Below, piece after piece: positions 37,088 to 45,568 of a DNA stretch of 64,000 nt. The position numbers and the translations under genes were made by a program. The DNA lies in contig MAAE01000062.1 in NCBI GenBank assembly GCA_002162675.1, positions 1-64,000 of the forward strand, given 5' to 3'. Positions within the stretch are counted from its first letter, which is position 1, and each line of letters opens with the position of its first letter. Below the pieces are notes generated by a model. That model searched no databases, was not told where the DNA came from, and was given only the letters and a program-made list of their open reading frames with translations. The DNA comes from Colwellia sp. 39_35_sub15_T18. GTDB lineage: Bacteria > Pseudomonadota > Gammaproteobacteria > Enterobacterales > Alteromonadaceae.

Positions 37088-37666
37088 TCATACTACTGGC
37101 GTTAATTGACCGATAAACTCAATAATTGATGCTGCTAGTTTTTTGTGTGGCTTACATCCTACTTGCTCAACCCATACCGCACCGGTGTTATTGTCAATTG
37201 AGATAATGGTATCTTCTTCATCAGTAACAGCAAAGAAAATAGTCTCTTCTTGTTTTAGCCTTTGCTTCATTAATATGTGACCGATCAGATTTTCTTGCAA
37301 GCGCTGAAAATCATCATGATTCCAGGCAAACAATAATGATAATTCTCCCTCATGGCATTTAGCGTCAAGGCTATCGCTATAAAGCGTTGTGAAGTAGGTT
37401 TTAATGTCTTGATGCAAGGTTAAATCAAGAGCGGACTCTACATTGTCAAAACTTAACTGCTCATCAACAATAACCACAGGTTGCCAAAAAACATTGCCCT
37501 TATCAACGGCTGCTTCTTGCTCACAAGGCGAAGGCCATTGTTCATCTTGCTCCACTTGCGGCAAATGACCATGGCTACTTTGGTAATCGTTTATGTATTG
37601 ATTGGTAAACTGTTGTAAGGCTTTCGCTAAGCTATTATTCACGTTAAGAGAATTTGATGATGTCAT
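37088..37666 (-). CDS. syd: SecY-interacting protein Syd
   Basis: Syd binds SecY at the cytosolic face of the inner membrane and checks faulty translocons. The 192-residue product has the family blocks FWQPVVIVDEQLSFDNVESALDLTLHQDIKTYFTTLYSD, LLFAWNHDDFQRLQENLIGHILMKQRLKQEETIFFAVTDEED and GAVWVEQVGCKPHKKLAASIIEFI. Length is close to E. coli Syd (181). It converges with the gene at 36760 and is divergent from queF. Confidence 0.94.
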   Translation of the reverse strand: MTSSNSLNVNNSLAKALQQFTNQYINDYQSSHGHLPQVEQDEQWPSPCEQEAAVDKGNVFWQPVVIVDEQLSFDNVESALDLTLHQDIKTYFTTLYSDSLDAKCHEGELSLLFAWNHDDFQRLQENLIGHILMKQRLKQEETIFFAVTDEEDTIISIDNNTGAVWVEQVGCKPHKKLAASIIEFIGQLTPVV

Positions 37667-37724
37667 CTAACACTAAGATCCTTTAAAATAGCCAATGAAT
37701 ATTTTACATGGCAAAAGAAAAATT

Positions 37725-38588
37725 ATGGCAACTTACCAAAACGCAAAAGCACTGAGCAAACTAACGCTTGGCAAAACCACTGAATATTGTAGTGAATATA
37801 ACCCAGATTTACTGCAAGGTGTACCAAGAAGCTTAAATAGAGATGATTTAGCACTGACCAACGACAACTTGCCTTTTATCGGTGAGGATGTTTGGTACGG
37901 CTATGAATTATCTTGGTTAAATACTAAAGGTAAGCCTGTTGTTGCCGTAGCAGAATTTCGCTTTGCCTGTACTAGCCCAAATATCGTTGAGTCAAAGTCA
38001 TTCAAACTTTACTTAAATAGCTTTAATCAAAGCAAATTTGCCACTATTGAAGCCGTTGAAACCGCACTAATAAAAGATTTATCCGCGATTGCGGGAGCAA
38101 AAGCAAGCGTTAAGTTATTCCATGTTGAGCAGTGTGCTGCTTTAGCGATAAAACTCGCAACACCAGAAACCATTTGCATTGATAATGAAGACGTTAGTAT
38201 TGATAACTATCAGTTCTCTGCGCAGCTATTAGTCGATGCTCAGCAAACCAATAGCACAGCTACAGCAGTAGAAGAAAAATTAGTCAGTCATTTATTGAAA
38301 TCAAACTGCTTGATTACCAACCAACCGGACTGGGCCAGCGTTTATATAGAATATAAAGGTAAACCTATAAACCATGCCATGTTATTAAAATATTTGATCT
38401 CATTTCGCCAACACAATGAATTTCACGAGCAGTGTGTTGAGCGAATTTTTTGTGATTTAAAAAAACATTGTCAGTTAGAGCAACTTACTGTTTTTGCTCG
38501 TTATACTCGTCGTGGCGGTTTAGACATCAACCCCTTTAGAAGTACACATTTAAGCAGCGCCCCTAACGCGAGAACGTTAAGACAATAA
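37725..38588 (+). CDS. queF: NADPH-dependent 7-cyano-7-deazaguanine reductase
   Basis: QueF reduces preQ0 to preQ1 in queuosine synthesis. The protein follows the two-domain long QueF: KTTEYCSEYNPDLLQGVPRSLNRDDL, ESKSFKLYLNSFNQSKF, the catalytic Cys in LLKSNCLITNQPDW, and the ending ARYTRRGGLDINPF. The homologous region starts at MATYQNAKALSKLTLGKT, so I use the ATG at 37725 (287 residues); an in-frame ATG at 37695 would add ten residues. No strong binding site was seen for either. Confidence 0.95.
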   Translation: MATYQNAKALSKLTLGKTTEYCSEYNPDLLQGVPRSLNRDDLALTNDNLPFIGEDVWYGYELSWLNTKGKPVVAVAEFRFACTSPNIVESKSFKLYLNSFNQSKFATIEAVETALIKDLSAIAGAKASVKLFHVEQCAALAIKLATPETICIDNEDVSIDNYQFSAQLLVDAQQTNSTATAVEEKLVSHLLKSNCLITNQPDWASVYIEYKGKPINHAMLLKYLISFRQHNEFHEQCVERIFCDLKKHCQLEQLTVFARYTRRGGLDINPFRSTHLSSAPNARTLRQ

Positions 38589-38676
38589 AGCAAGAGTAAG
38601 ATCCGTTAAACGCAATTAGCTGTTCGTTTGTCGTTTTTACTTTTGTGTAATGATAAATAAGCAGTTAATCTATCAT

Positions 38677-38838
38677 TACACCAATTGCACTAACTAAGTG
38701 ATCATTTTCAAATGGCCTAAATATCCAATAACGTCGTTGCTTTCAATCCCAATAGCCAGCTATTGCTCAATTAAGCGCCTTGTTCTTGAAAATTTATTCT
38801 CATTGAATTCTGTACCCTTAATTAATCCAAATGGTATA
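38677..38838 (+). mobile_element. MITE with IS630-like ends, upstream of iorA
   Basis: A 158-bp stretch (38679-38836) without coding potential is bounded by TA on both sides (38677-38678, 38837-38838). It has imperfect 22-bp terminal inverted repeats, 17 of 22 matching: left TTACACCAATTGCACTAA, right TTAATCCAAATGGTATAA. The right end matches the IS630 end at 172-193 at 20 of 22 bases, so a related transposase could mobilise it. It stops 8-25 bases short of the iorA start and therefore forms the upstream region of that operon. Confidence 0.72.
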
Positions 38839-38861
38839 ACACAAATATGGGCGGGCAACGT

Positions 38862-39341
38862 ATGCAACATTCAATGATTATCAACGGAAAAAAACATGAA
38901 ATCGATGTAGATGGTGATATGCCACTATTATGGTTTCTTCGAGATAGACTAGAATTTACCGGTACCAAGTTTGGCTGTGGTAGTGGTTTATGTGGAGCTT
39001 GTACAGTTCATGTTAATGGCCAAGCCATACGCTCATGCGTTACCCCCGTTAGCAGTTTAGCCGATCAAAAAATTACCACCATTGAAGGTTTGTCTGAAAA
39101 TGGTGATCACCCATTACAACAAGCATGGCTAAATAATAACGTACCGCAATGTGGTTATTGTCAAGCAGGACAAATCATGAATGCTGCTAGTTTTTTAGCA
39201 ATAAATGCAGCCCCGACAGAGCAAGAAATTGACACGGCCATGCAAGGTAATATTTGTCGTTGTGGTACCTACCAAAGAATCAAAAAAGCTATTGTGGAAG
39301 CCGCCGACACCTTAGCTGACACCTTAAATAAGGAGGCTTAA
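38862..39341 (+). CDS. iorA: Isoquinoline 1-oxidoreductase alpha-like subunit, 2Fe-2S protein
   Basis: This is the small electron-transfer subunit of a molybdenum hydroxylase. It holds two [2Fe-2S] clusters: [21 protein letters not shown] near residues 43-64, and [12 protein letters not shown] with [13 protein letters not shown] near 100-145. The start is uncertain among 38847, 38862 and 38874; 38862 gives [15 protein letters not shown], usual for the family. It is one base upstream of the large subunit gene. Confidence 0.9.
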   Translation: MQHSMIINGKKHEIDVDGDMPLLWFLRDRLEFTGTKFGCGSGLCGACTVHVNGQAIRSCVTPVSSLADQKITTIEGLSENGDHPLQQAWLNNNVPQCGYCQAGQIMNAASFLAINAAPTEQEIDTAMQGNICRCGTYQRIKKAIVEAADTLADTLNKEA

Positions 39342-39342
39342 T

Positions 39343-41535
39343 ATGAATATTTCAAATATTAGTCGTCGAAATTTTTTAAAAGGTGCCGGAATTGCCACTG
39401 GTGGTTTAGTTATTGCTGTTGCCTTACCCGCAAATGCCTTACCCGCAAATGCACTTGCTGAAAAAGGCATATTACCAAAAACCAGCGCTACTCTTAATGC
39501 CTTTATTCACCTCGAAGAAAATGGTGATACCGTTATTTACTGTGGCCGATGTGAAATGGGACAAGGCATAAGTACTGCCTTACCGTCTGCCGTAGCTGAT
39601 GAAATGGAAGCAGATTGGCAGCGTGTTAGTGTTAAACAAGGTGATGCTGACGAAAAATTTGGCCCTCAAGCTACGGGCGGCTCGGCCAGTATTCGTGTGA
39701 TGTATCAACCTATGCGAGAAGCAGGCGCTACCGCAAAAGCAATGTTGATTGCCGCAGCGGCTAAAGTTTGGAAAACATCTGCTGAAAACTGCTTTGCTCA
39801 AGCTCATTTTGTGATTAATAAAAGCAATCAACAAAGGCTTGGTTATGGTGAATTAGCGAGTATTGCCGCCAATATGCCGATTCCTGAAAAACCAATACTT
39901 AAAAAGAAAAGTGACTTTAACTATATTGGTAAAAAATTACCTCGCCATGATCAAGGTGAAGTAGTGGTTGGTAAACGTATATACGGCGTTGATACTAAGC
40001 TCCCCGGTTTAAAGTACGCAGCGATTGTACATTGCCCGGTACTCGGTGGCAGCTTGAAAAGCCTTGATAAAACCGATGCTATGAAAGTTAAAGGTGTCAG
40101 TGATATTGTTGAAATTCCACGCTTTGACGTACCCTTTGGCTCAATTGGTGGTGTTGCTGTGGTTGCTGATAATAGCTGGACGGCGCAACAAGCAGTGAAA
40201 AAATTAAAGGTAGAGTGGGATTTAGGCGAAAATGCACTTTACAACACCAAAGAATACAAACAGCAATTAGTTGCTAATGTTGAAAAACCCGCAACTTTAA
40301 CGTCAGAGCGTGGCGATCTCGATAACGCCTTTAAAACAGCCAAAAATAAAGTTTCTGCCACTTATACCGGCGGCCACCTTTCTCATGCCCCCATGGAACC
40401 TAATGCGAGCGTAGTATGGGTTCAAAAAAATTCATGTGAAGTATGGGCATCAACACAAAGTCCTGCTGATATTCAAAAGGTTTTAGCTCAATATTTAAAA
40501 CGAGAACCTAAAGATATTGTCGTTCATGTTGCTATGGCTGGCGGCGCTTTTGGTCGTAAGTTTAAATGTGATTATGTTCACGAAGCTGCGGTGATCTCAG
40601 AAAAAACTGGCGCGCCTATTCAACTTATTTGGTCTCGTGAAGAAGATATGAGAACCGGTTATTACCACTCTATTAATGCCCAACATATAGAAGCATCAAT
40701 GGATGAAAATGGCAACGTAACTGGCTGGCTACACCGTGCTGCATTCCCATCAATTTCGACCTTATTCAACCCTGCTTTAGTCAGAGCGCCAGAGCAAAGT
40801 TTAAATGACATTACTAATCATTTATTTGGTGTTGAAAACTTTCGAGTCGAGTCTGGTGATGCAAAAGCTCATACTCGCATAGGTTGGTATCGTGCTGTTT
40901 ATGCTATTTTTTACGGTTTTGCTTTTGGTACTTTCGCTGATGAACTTGCTCAAAAATCGGGTAAAGATACATTATCTTTTGTTAATCAGCTTTTTGATAA
41001 TAATAAAAATGAAGCACAACAAGCGCAAGTGCAACGGGCAAAAGATGTCTTGGCGATAGTTGCCAACAAATCAGCTTGGCATAAACGTTCAAGTCTACCT
41101 AAAGGACAAGGCATTGGTTTAGCGGTTCATTACAGCTTTCAAAGTTATGTTGCTATGGCGGTTCATGTTGAGGTTAACGGTGATGACATTAAGGTATTGA
41201 GTGTTGATTGTGCGATAGATTGTGGCCAAGTACTTAACCTTGATGGCGCAACGGCACAGATGGAAGGTGCTGTAGTAATGGGAATGTCATTAGCATTAAG
41301 CACAGAGATCACCTTTAAAGATGGCGCTGTGGTTAATTCAAACTTTCATGATTATCCTGTTATGCGTATTACCGATATGCCTAACGTTAACGTTCATATA
41401 ACTGATTCAGACGAAAACCCAACAGGTTTAGGTGAACCAGGAGTTGCTCCGTTTGCGCCAGCATTAAGTAATGCTGTTTTTGCCGCATCAGGTAAACGCT
41501 ATAGAGACTTACCCTTTAAACCGTTATCAGTATAA
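39343..41535 (+). CDS. iorB: Molybdenum hydroxylase large subunit (isoquinoline 1-oxidoreductase beta-like)
   Basis: The 730-residue subunit binds the molybdopterin cofactor and oxidises N-heterocycles or aldehydes in the periplasm. It starts with a Tat signal, SRRNFLKGAGIATGGLVIAVA; a duplicated ALPAN lies near the cleavage site. YCGRCEMGQGISTALPSAVADEM, AHAPMEPNAS-like (LSHAPMEPNASV) and GGAFGRKFKCDYVHEA carry cofactor contacts, and TGLGEPGVAPFAPALSNA has the catalytic Glu. The physiological substrate is not known. The gene has an AAGGAGG ribosome-binding site. Confidence 0.92.
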   Translation: MNISNISRRNFLKGAGIATGGLVIAVALPANALPANALAEKGILPKTSATLNAFIHLEENGDTVIYCGRCEMGQGISTALPSAVADEMEADWQRVSVKQGDADEKFGPQATGGSASIRVMYQPMREAGATAKAMLIAAAAKVWKTSAENCFAQAHFVINKSNQQRLGYGELASIAANMPIPEKPILKKKSDFNYIGKKLPRHDQGEVVVGKRIYGVDTKLPGLKYAAIVHCPVLGGSLKSLDKTDAMKVKGVSDIVEIPRFDVPFGSIGGVAVVADNSWTAQQAVKKLKVEWDLGENALYNTKEYKQQLVANVEKPATLTSERGDLDNAFKTAKNKVSATYTGGHLSHAPMEPNASVVWVQKNSCEVWASTQSPADIQKVLAQYLKREPKDIVVHVAMAGGAFGRKFKCDYVHEAAVISEKTGAPIQLIWSREEDMRTGYYHSINAQHIEASMDENGNVTGWLHRAAFPSISTLFNPALVRAPEQSLNDITNHLFGVENFRVESGDAKAHTRIGWYRAVYAIFYGFAFGTFADELAQKSGKDTLSFVNQLFDNNKNEAQQAQVQRAKDVLAIVANKSAWHKRSSLPKGQGIGLAVHYSFQSYVAMAVHVEVNGDDIKVLSVDCAIDCGQVLNLDGATAQMEGAVVMGMSLALSTEITFKDGAVVNSNFHDYPVMRITDMPNVNVHITDSDENPTGLGEPGVAPFAPALSNAVFAASGKRYRDLPFKPLSV

Positions 41536-41589
41536 AAAGTTGTCTACCCGTATGAGCGCTGCCATGAATATAAACCATGAAGATAAGCC

Positions 41590-42708
41590 ATGAACACGAA
41601 TAACCACTTGTCACACTTATTAGCTAAGTGGTATCCCAATCGAGATACGTTTGATTGGGTTTTAGCGACAATTTATGACACCAATGGCCCTTGTTATCGT
41701 AAGTCAGGGGCGATGATGTTGTTCAGTAGCCAAGGCGATCAACTTGGCATGTTAAGTGGCGGCTGTTTAGAGTCAGATATTGCCACTAATGCTCGAAAAG
41801 TCATGCAAACAGGTCAATCAATATCATTGTGTTACGACGGCTCTGACGAAGATGATATCTCGTTTCATTTAGGTATTGGCTGTGGTGGCACGGTTTATAT
41901 TATGCTGCAACAAATCAATGCTATAAATGACTATTTATCGTTAACTCAAGTATATAAAGCGCTTAAGCAACGTACATCAGGTTATTATTATCAACCGCTT
42001 TTTGAGCAAGAAGTTGATAATAACCACAAGCCGACTCAAGCGTATTTTGAAGCTGAACACGTCATTGATATTGCGTCGAGAGCCACTATAGTTCAACGCC
42101 CTAAAAAGACTAACCTTAATAGCTGTAATGTTAGTAGCAGTAATGTTAGTAGCAATGATGTCCATAAAGGTGATAAGTGGTTAGTAAGCCCTATTGTGCC
42201 TGAACCCCACTTGCTTGTTATTGGTGGTGGTATTGACGCTCGTCCACTAGTCAACATGGCTCAACAGCTAGGCTGGCAAGTGTCATTATGGGATCCACGT
42301 CCTGCTAATGCCCGCAAAGAGTTTTTTGCGAATGTTAACCATATCATCAAAGGCGAAGCTGAGGTATTAACTACTTTTGCATTAGAAAAAGACGTTAATG
42401 CCGCAATATTAATGAGTCATAATATAGTGATTGATGCGCAAGCATTAAAGGCACTTTCCACATCAAAGCTTCAATATCTCGCCTTGCTTGGTCCTGAAAA
42501 CAGACGACAGCAAGTCGTTGCTCAAGCAAAAATTCAAAGCCAAATTGCAGGTGAATATGAAGAAAAGTCTTTGCCATTTAAATTCGCTGGTCCCTCGGGT
42601 TTAGATATTGGTGGCACATTGCCTGAGAGCATCGCGCTATCAATACTCAGCGAGTGTCATGCAAGTTTATATGGAAAAAAGGCGCAGTCAATGAGCCAAG
42701 TTTTATGA
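41590..42708 (+). CDS. xdhC: XdhC/CoxI-family molybdenum cofactor insertion factor
   Basis: XdhC proteins bind the molybdenum cofactor, support its sulfuration and pass it to xanthine dehydrogenase-type enzymes. Here the N-terminal XdhC_CoxI domain (GPCYRKSGAMMLFSSQGDQLGMLSGGCLESDI, then GIGCGGTVYIML) is joined to a Rossmann domain (HLLVIGGGIDARPLVNMAQQLGWQVSLWDPRPA, ALLGPENRRQQVV, GPSGLDIGGTLPESIALSIL). Length 372 is normal. It overlaps the next gene by four bases. Confidence 0.92.
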   Translation: MNTNNHLSHLLAKWYPNRDTFDWVLATIYDTNGPCYRKSGAMMLFSSQGDQLGMLSGGCLESDIATNARKVMQTGQSISLCYDGSDEDDISFHLGIGCGGTVYIMLQQINAINDYLSLTQVYKALKQRTSGYYYQPLFEQEVDNNHKPTQAYFEAEHVIDIASRATIVQRPKKTNLNSCNVSSSNVSSNDVHKGDKWLVSPIVPEPHLLVIGGGIDARPLVNMAQQLGWQVSLWDPRPANARKEFFANVNHIIKGEAEVLTTFALEKDVNAAILMSHNIVIDAQALKALSTSKLQYLALLGPENRRQQVVAQAKIQSQIAGEYEEKSLPFKFAGPSGLDIGGTLPESIALSILSECHASLYGKKAQSMSQVL

Positions 42709-43373
42709 GCAACAGTTGCTATAACTTGCAGGTAATTATTCTCGCTGCCGGTAAAAGTGAACGGTTTGCAGCCATTAAGCTATTAGCAAAGCTAAAAAAG
42801 CAGCGAAATGGTAAAGCTTATTCGACACCTATAATTCAACATGTTTTACAACAACTAACCACATCACTATCCGTACTAAAAATAGCTAAAAGTAAGCTGA
42901 ATATAGCAACAGGTGGCTATCATGAGCAAATAGCAGCGGTAATCGGCAAACAATGTTCACTGCTTAATTGTCCAGATGCTCATCTAGGCTTAGGCCATAC
43001 TATTGCCCAGTCGGTTGAGAGAGTCATCAACCATAATGACAGTGCTATCAGCAGTGATGAGTGTACTAGTCATATAATGATCACCTTGGCTGATCAAGTT
43101 TCTTTAACTGCCGATGATTATACTCGGCTGATTGAACAATCAATATTAACGCCTGAGAAGTTGATTTGCGCCAACGCTGGCCTTGATATTATGCCTCCGG
43201 CTATTTTCCCTCAACATTACTTTACGCAATTAATGAGTTTAGCAGGTGATAAAGGTGCCAAAGCACTTTTACATAAGAATAAAGACAAGCTTCAAGCAGT
43301 ATCATTGCCAAATGCGGCTATAGATATTGATACCCAACAAGATCTTATTAACTGGCATAAAGAAAATGGCTAG
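42705..43373 (+). CDS. mocA: MocA-like molybdenum cofactor nucleotidyltransferase
   Basis: The 222-residue product has the nucleotidyltransferase loop VIILAAGKSERFAAIKLLAKL at its start, then TLADQVSLTADDY and PPAIFPQHYFTQLMSLAGDKGAKALL, typical of MocA/CTP:molybdopterin cytidylyltransferases that attach CMP to the cofactor of this enzyme class. The ATG at 42705 overlaps the xdhC stop (ATGA) and is preferred over an upstream frame start at 42654. It completes the iorAB-xdhC maturation set. Confidence 0.85.
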   Translation: MSNSCYNLQVIILAAGKSERFAAIKLLAKLKKQRNGKAYSTPIIQHVLQQLTTSLSVLKIAKSKLNIATGGYHEQIAAVIGKQCSLLNCPDAHLGLGHTIAQSVERVINHNDSAISSDECTSHIMITLADQVSLTADDYTRLIEQSILTPEKLICANAGLDIMPPAIFPQHYFTQLMSLAGDKGAKALLHKNKDKLQAVSLPNAAIDIDTQQDLINWHKENG

Positions 43374-43400
43374 CCGGTGGGGTTAAGTGCAAGGCAAGCA

Positions 43401-43447
43401 ATAAAAAAACGGCCTTGAATCAATTTATGATTAAATTCAAAGACCGT
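43401..43447 (-). terminator. Terminator between mocA and the M61 peptidase gene
   Basis: An imperfect long hairpin, ACGGTCTTTGAAT pairing with ATTCAAGGCCGT on the minus strand with one bulge, is followed by seven T. It serves the minus-strand peptidase gene that ends at 43510; on the plus strand it could also stop mocA transcription weakly. Confidence 0.65.
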
Positions 43448-43509
43448 ATATCGGACTATATTTAAAATCGGTATTTACACAGATTTTGTTACAGGCTCTT
43501 TAAAGCACT

Positions 43510-45321
43510 TTATTTACTAGGAAAGGCGATACCCGTCCATTGTTTGAAAAAAGCCTGCTGTGTTTTACTGGCATTTTTGATAGGTACTATCTTCAGCTTG
43601 TTTTTGGGTTTTTCGCCAAGAATAATCATACGAGTCACTAATTCATCACGGCGGAAGAAGGTAATGCTCAGGCGATCTTGCGGTTTAAAGTTTTTCAAAC
43701 GCACGCTTAAGTCTTTATCCTTCATGCGCAAACCATCAACAGCAACAACAACATCTTTAATAGTCAATCCTGCTTGCCAAGCAGGACTATTTTTTTCAAC
43801 ACTAACAATATGTAAACCATTATTATCTTTTTTAGTTTTAATGCCTGTCCACGCCTGTTGCTTCACTTTTTTATCATCACCATAAGACATTTTCAAACCA
43901 GCTTTTGCCAATAAGCTATCAAAATCAGTCTCTGCGTAACCATGAATATTGGCTTGCCACCAAGCACTATAATCATCATTAGTTACTTGTTTTAAAACCG
44001 TAAGTAAATCATTTTCATCAAAGCTCTTTGGTATTTTATAGTCTTGATACAAGATGTTATGAACATCACGGTAACTCTTTTCAAGTTTTGTTTTTTCAAT
44101 GATTGAAAAATCGAGCAACCAAGAGACTAAAAACCCTTCCGAATAGATATTAACACTATGGTTTTTATCATAGTCTCCGCCCTCTTCTAACCACTTATCA
44201 AAGCTACTTTCTGCAATGGTTTGACTTTGTCTACCCGGTTTATGCAAGTAACCGGTAATACGTTTGGCTAAACTTTCGAAAAACTCTTTACTCGACATTA
44301 ATTCGCCGCGTAGTAACAATTGGTTTTGCAAATAGCTCGTTGAACCTTCACTTAACCAGAGTAGCGTTGAGTAATTCTCTTGCTGATAATTGTATGGAAC
44401 TAGCCCTTTAGGACGATACTGTTTCACATTCCAAGTGTGAACAAATTCATGGGCGGCGGTTGATATAAACCTTAAATAGTCTTTTCTTGCTGAAAACTTA
44501 AAACGTGAGGTTTGTATTATCGTTGAATTTAGATGCTCGGTCGCCCCTCTGGCACCGCTAGTGGCGTGCACCATAAATACATAACGTTTAAATGGATAAC
44601 CCTGCCAAATAGACTGACTTTGCTGTACCAACACTTTTAAGTCGGCCACCATTTTTGAGCTATCATAATTACCTTGCCCCCAAATAACTAACTCATAATC
44701 TCGGCCGTTTACAGTAAACTGATGGTGCTCATTAACACCTGTTTCAATAGGCGAGTCGACTAAAACATCATAGTTTTGGGCAATAAATTGCTGATTATTT
44801 TCACCCGCCTCTAAACCTGAAACACTACGCCATGTCGCAGGAACAGATAAATCAATAATATGCTGCTGAGAGCGGGTAATATCGCTATACATCACCACCG
44901 TTGAAGCATCAATGAAAGCATGACTATCATCAATATGACGGGTACGCTGCCCTAATTGGTTAGCATAAACTTGATAACTTATTTTGACTTGTTTGTGCAA
45001 AGTATCACTAACTTGCCAGCTATCCTTAGCTATTTTTTGCCATGGCAACGGATTGCCTTCACCATCAACCGCAGAAAATTCACGAATACCATTAGCAAGG
45101 TTGATAATTTCATAACGACCTGTTCGCCAAGTAGGTAAATGAAACATTGCTTGCTGCTTGGCATAATCATCATACGTTAAGGTTACTTTGGCATAATGGT
45201 GCTGAGGTTGTTCAATGTTAATTGCCACCGAAACACTGGTTTGGGCATTTGCCACAGCACTCAGTAAAAGAGTTGCCATAATACTCAATAATGGCAAAAT
45301 AAAACGCGCTATTTTAGTCAT
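43510..45321 (-). CDS. M61-family (glycyl) aminopeptidase with PDZ domain
   Basis: The 603-residue protein carries a signal peptide (MTKIARFILPLLSIMATLLLSAVANAQ). The M61 N-terminal domain follows, then the gluzincin motif AAHEFVHTWNVKQYRPKGL with HEFVH and the Glu in LLWLSEGSTSYLQ. A PDZ domain lies at about 500-580 (IVSVEKNSPAWQAGLTIKDVVVAVDGLRM). Such peptidases remove N-terminal Gly or Ala and act in the periplasm or outside. The gene has its own promoter, divergent from the cyclase gene at 45569. Confidence 0.93.
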   Translation of the reverse strand: MTKIARFILPLLSIMATLLLSAVANAQTSVSVAINIEQPQHHYAKVTLTYDDYAKQQAMFHLPTWRTGRYEIINLANGIREFSAVDGEGNPLPWQKIAKDSWQVSDTLHKQVKISYQVYANQLGQRTRHIDDSHAFIDASTVVMYSDITRSQQHIIDLSVPATWRSVSGLEAGENNQQFIAQNYDVLVDSPIETGVNEHHQFTVNGRDYELVIWGQGNYDSSKMVADLKVLVQQSQSIWQGYPFKRYVFMVHATSGARGATEHLNSTIIQTSRFKFSARKDYLRFISTAAHEFVHTWNVKQYRPKGLVPYNYQQENYSTLLWLSEGSTSYLQNQLLLRGELMSSKEFFESLAKRITGYLHKPGRQSQTIAESSFDKWLEEGGDYDKNHSVNIYSEGFLVSWLLDFSIIEKTKLEKSYRDVHNILYQDYKIPKSFDENDLLTVLKQVTNDDYSAWWQANIHGYAETDFDSLLAKAGLKMSYGDDKKVKQQAWTGIKTKKDNNGLHIVSVEKNSPAWQAGLTIKDVVVAVDGLRMKDKDLSVRLKNFKPQDRLSITFFRRDELVTRMIILGEKPKNKLKIVPIKNASKTQQAFFKQWTGIAFPSK

Positions 45322-45365
45322 TTTTAACTAAACTTCCTTTAGAAAATAAATTGAATGTCTATAGT

Positions 45366-45405
45366 CTACCTAGTTAACTTAATTTATAGCAAGTTAACTA
45401 GGTAG
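45366..45405. repeat. Perfect 15-bp inverted repeat in a divergent promoter region
   Basis: CTACCTAGTTAACTT (45366-45380) and its exact complement (45391-45405) flank a 10-base spacer. Each arm contains the self-complementary AGTTAACT, the two centres being 20 bp apart, about two helix turns. No T-run follows in either direction and the genes diverge, so an operator is more likely than a terminator. Confidence 0.75.
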
Positions 45406-45568
45406 TTAATCATAAGTAAAAAATGTAAAAAAAATCGACATTATTATTACTATTTTACAATACCGACTAACAATCTCTTTGATTATGTTGTAAATTATCA
45501 TAGAGGGGTTTGGAGCTAGATACCTTTAGCTCTACAGATAAAATATTGGATAAGGATTTGCATCTTAT

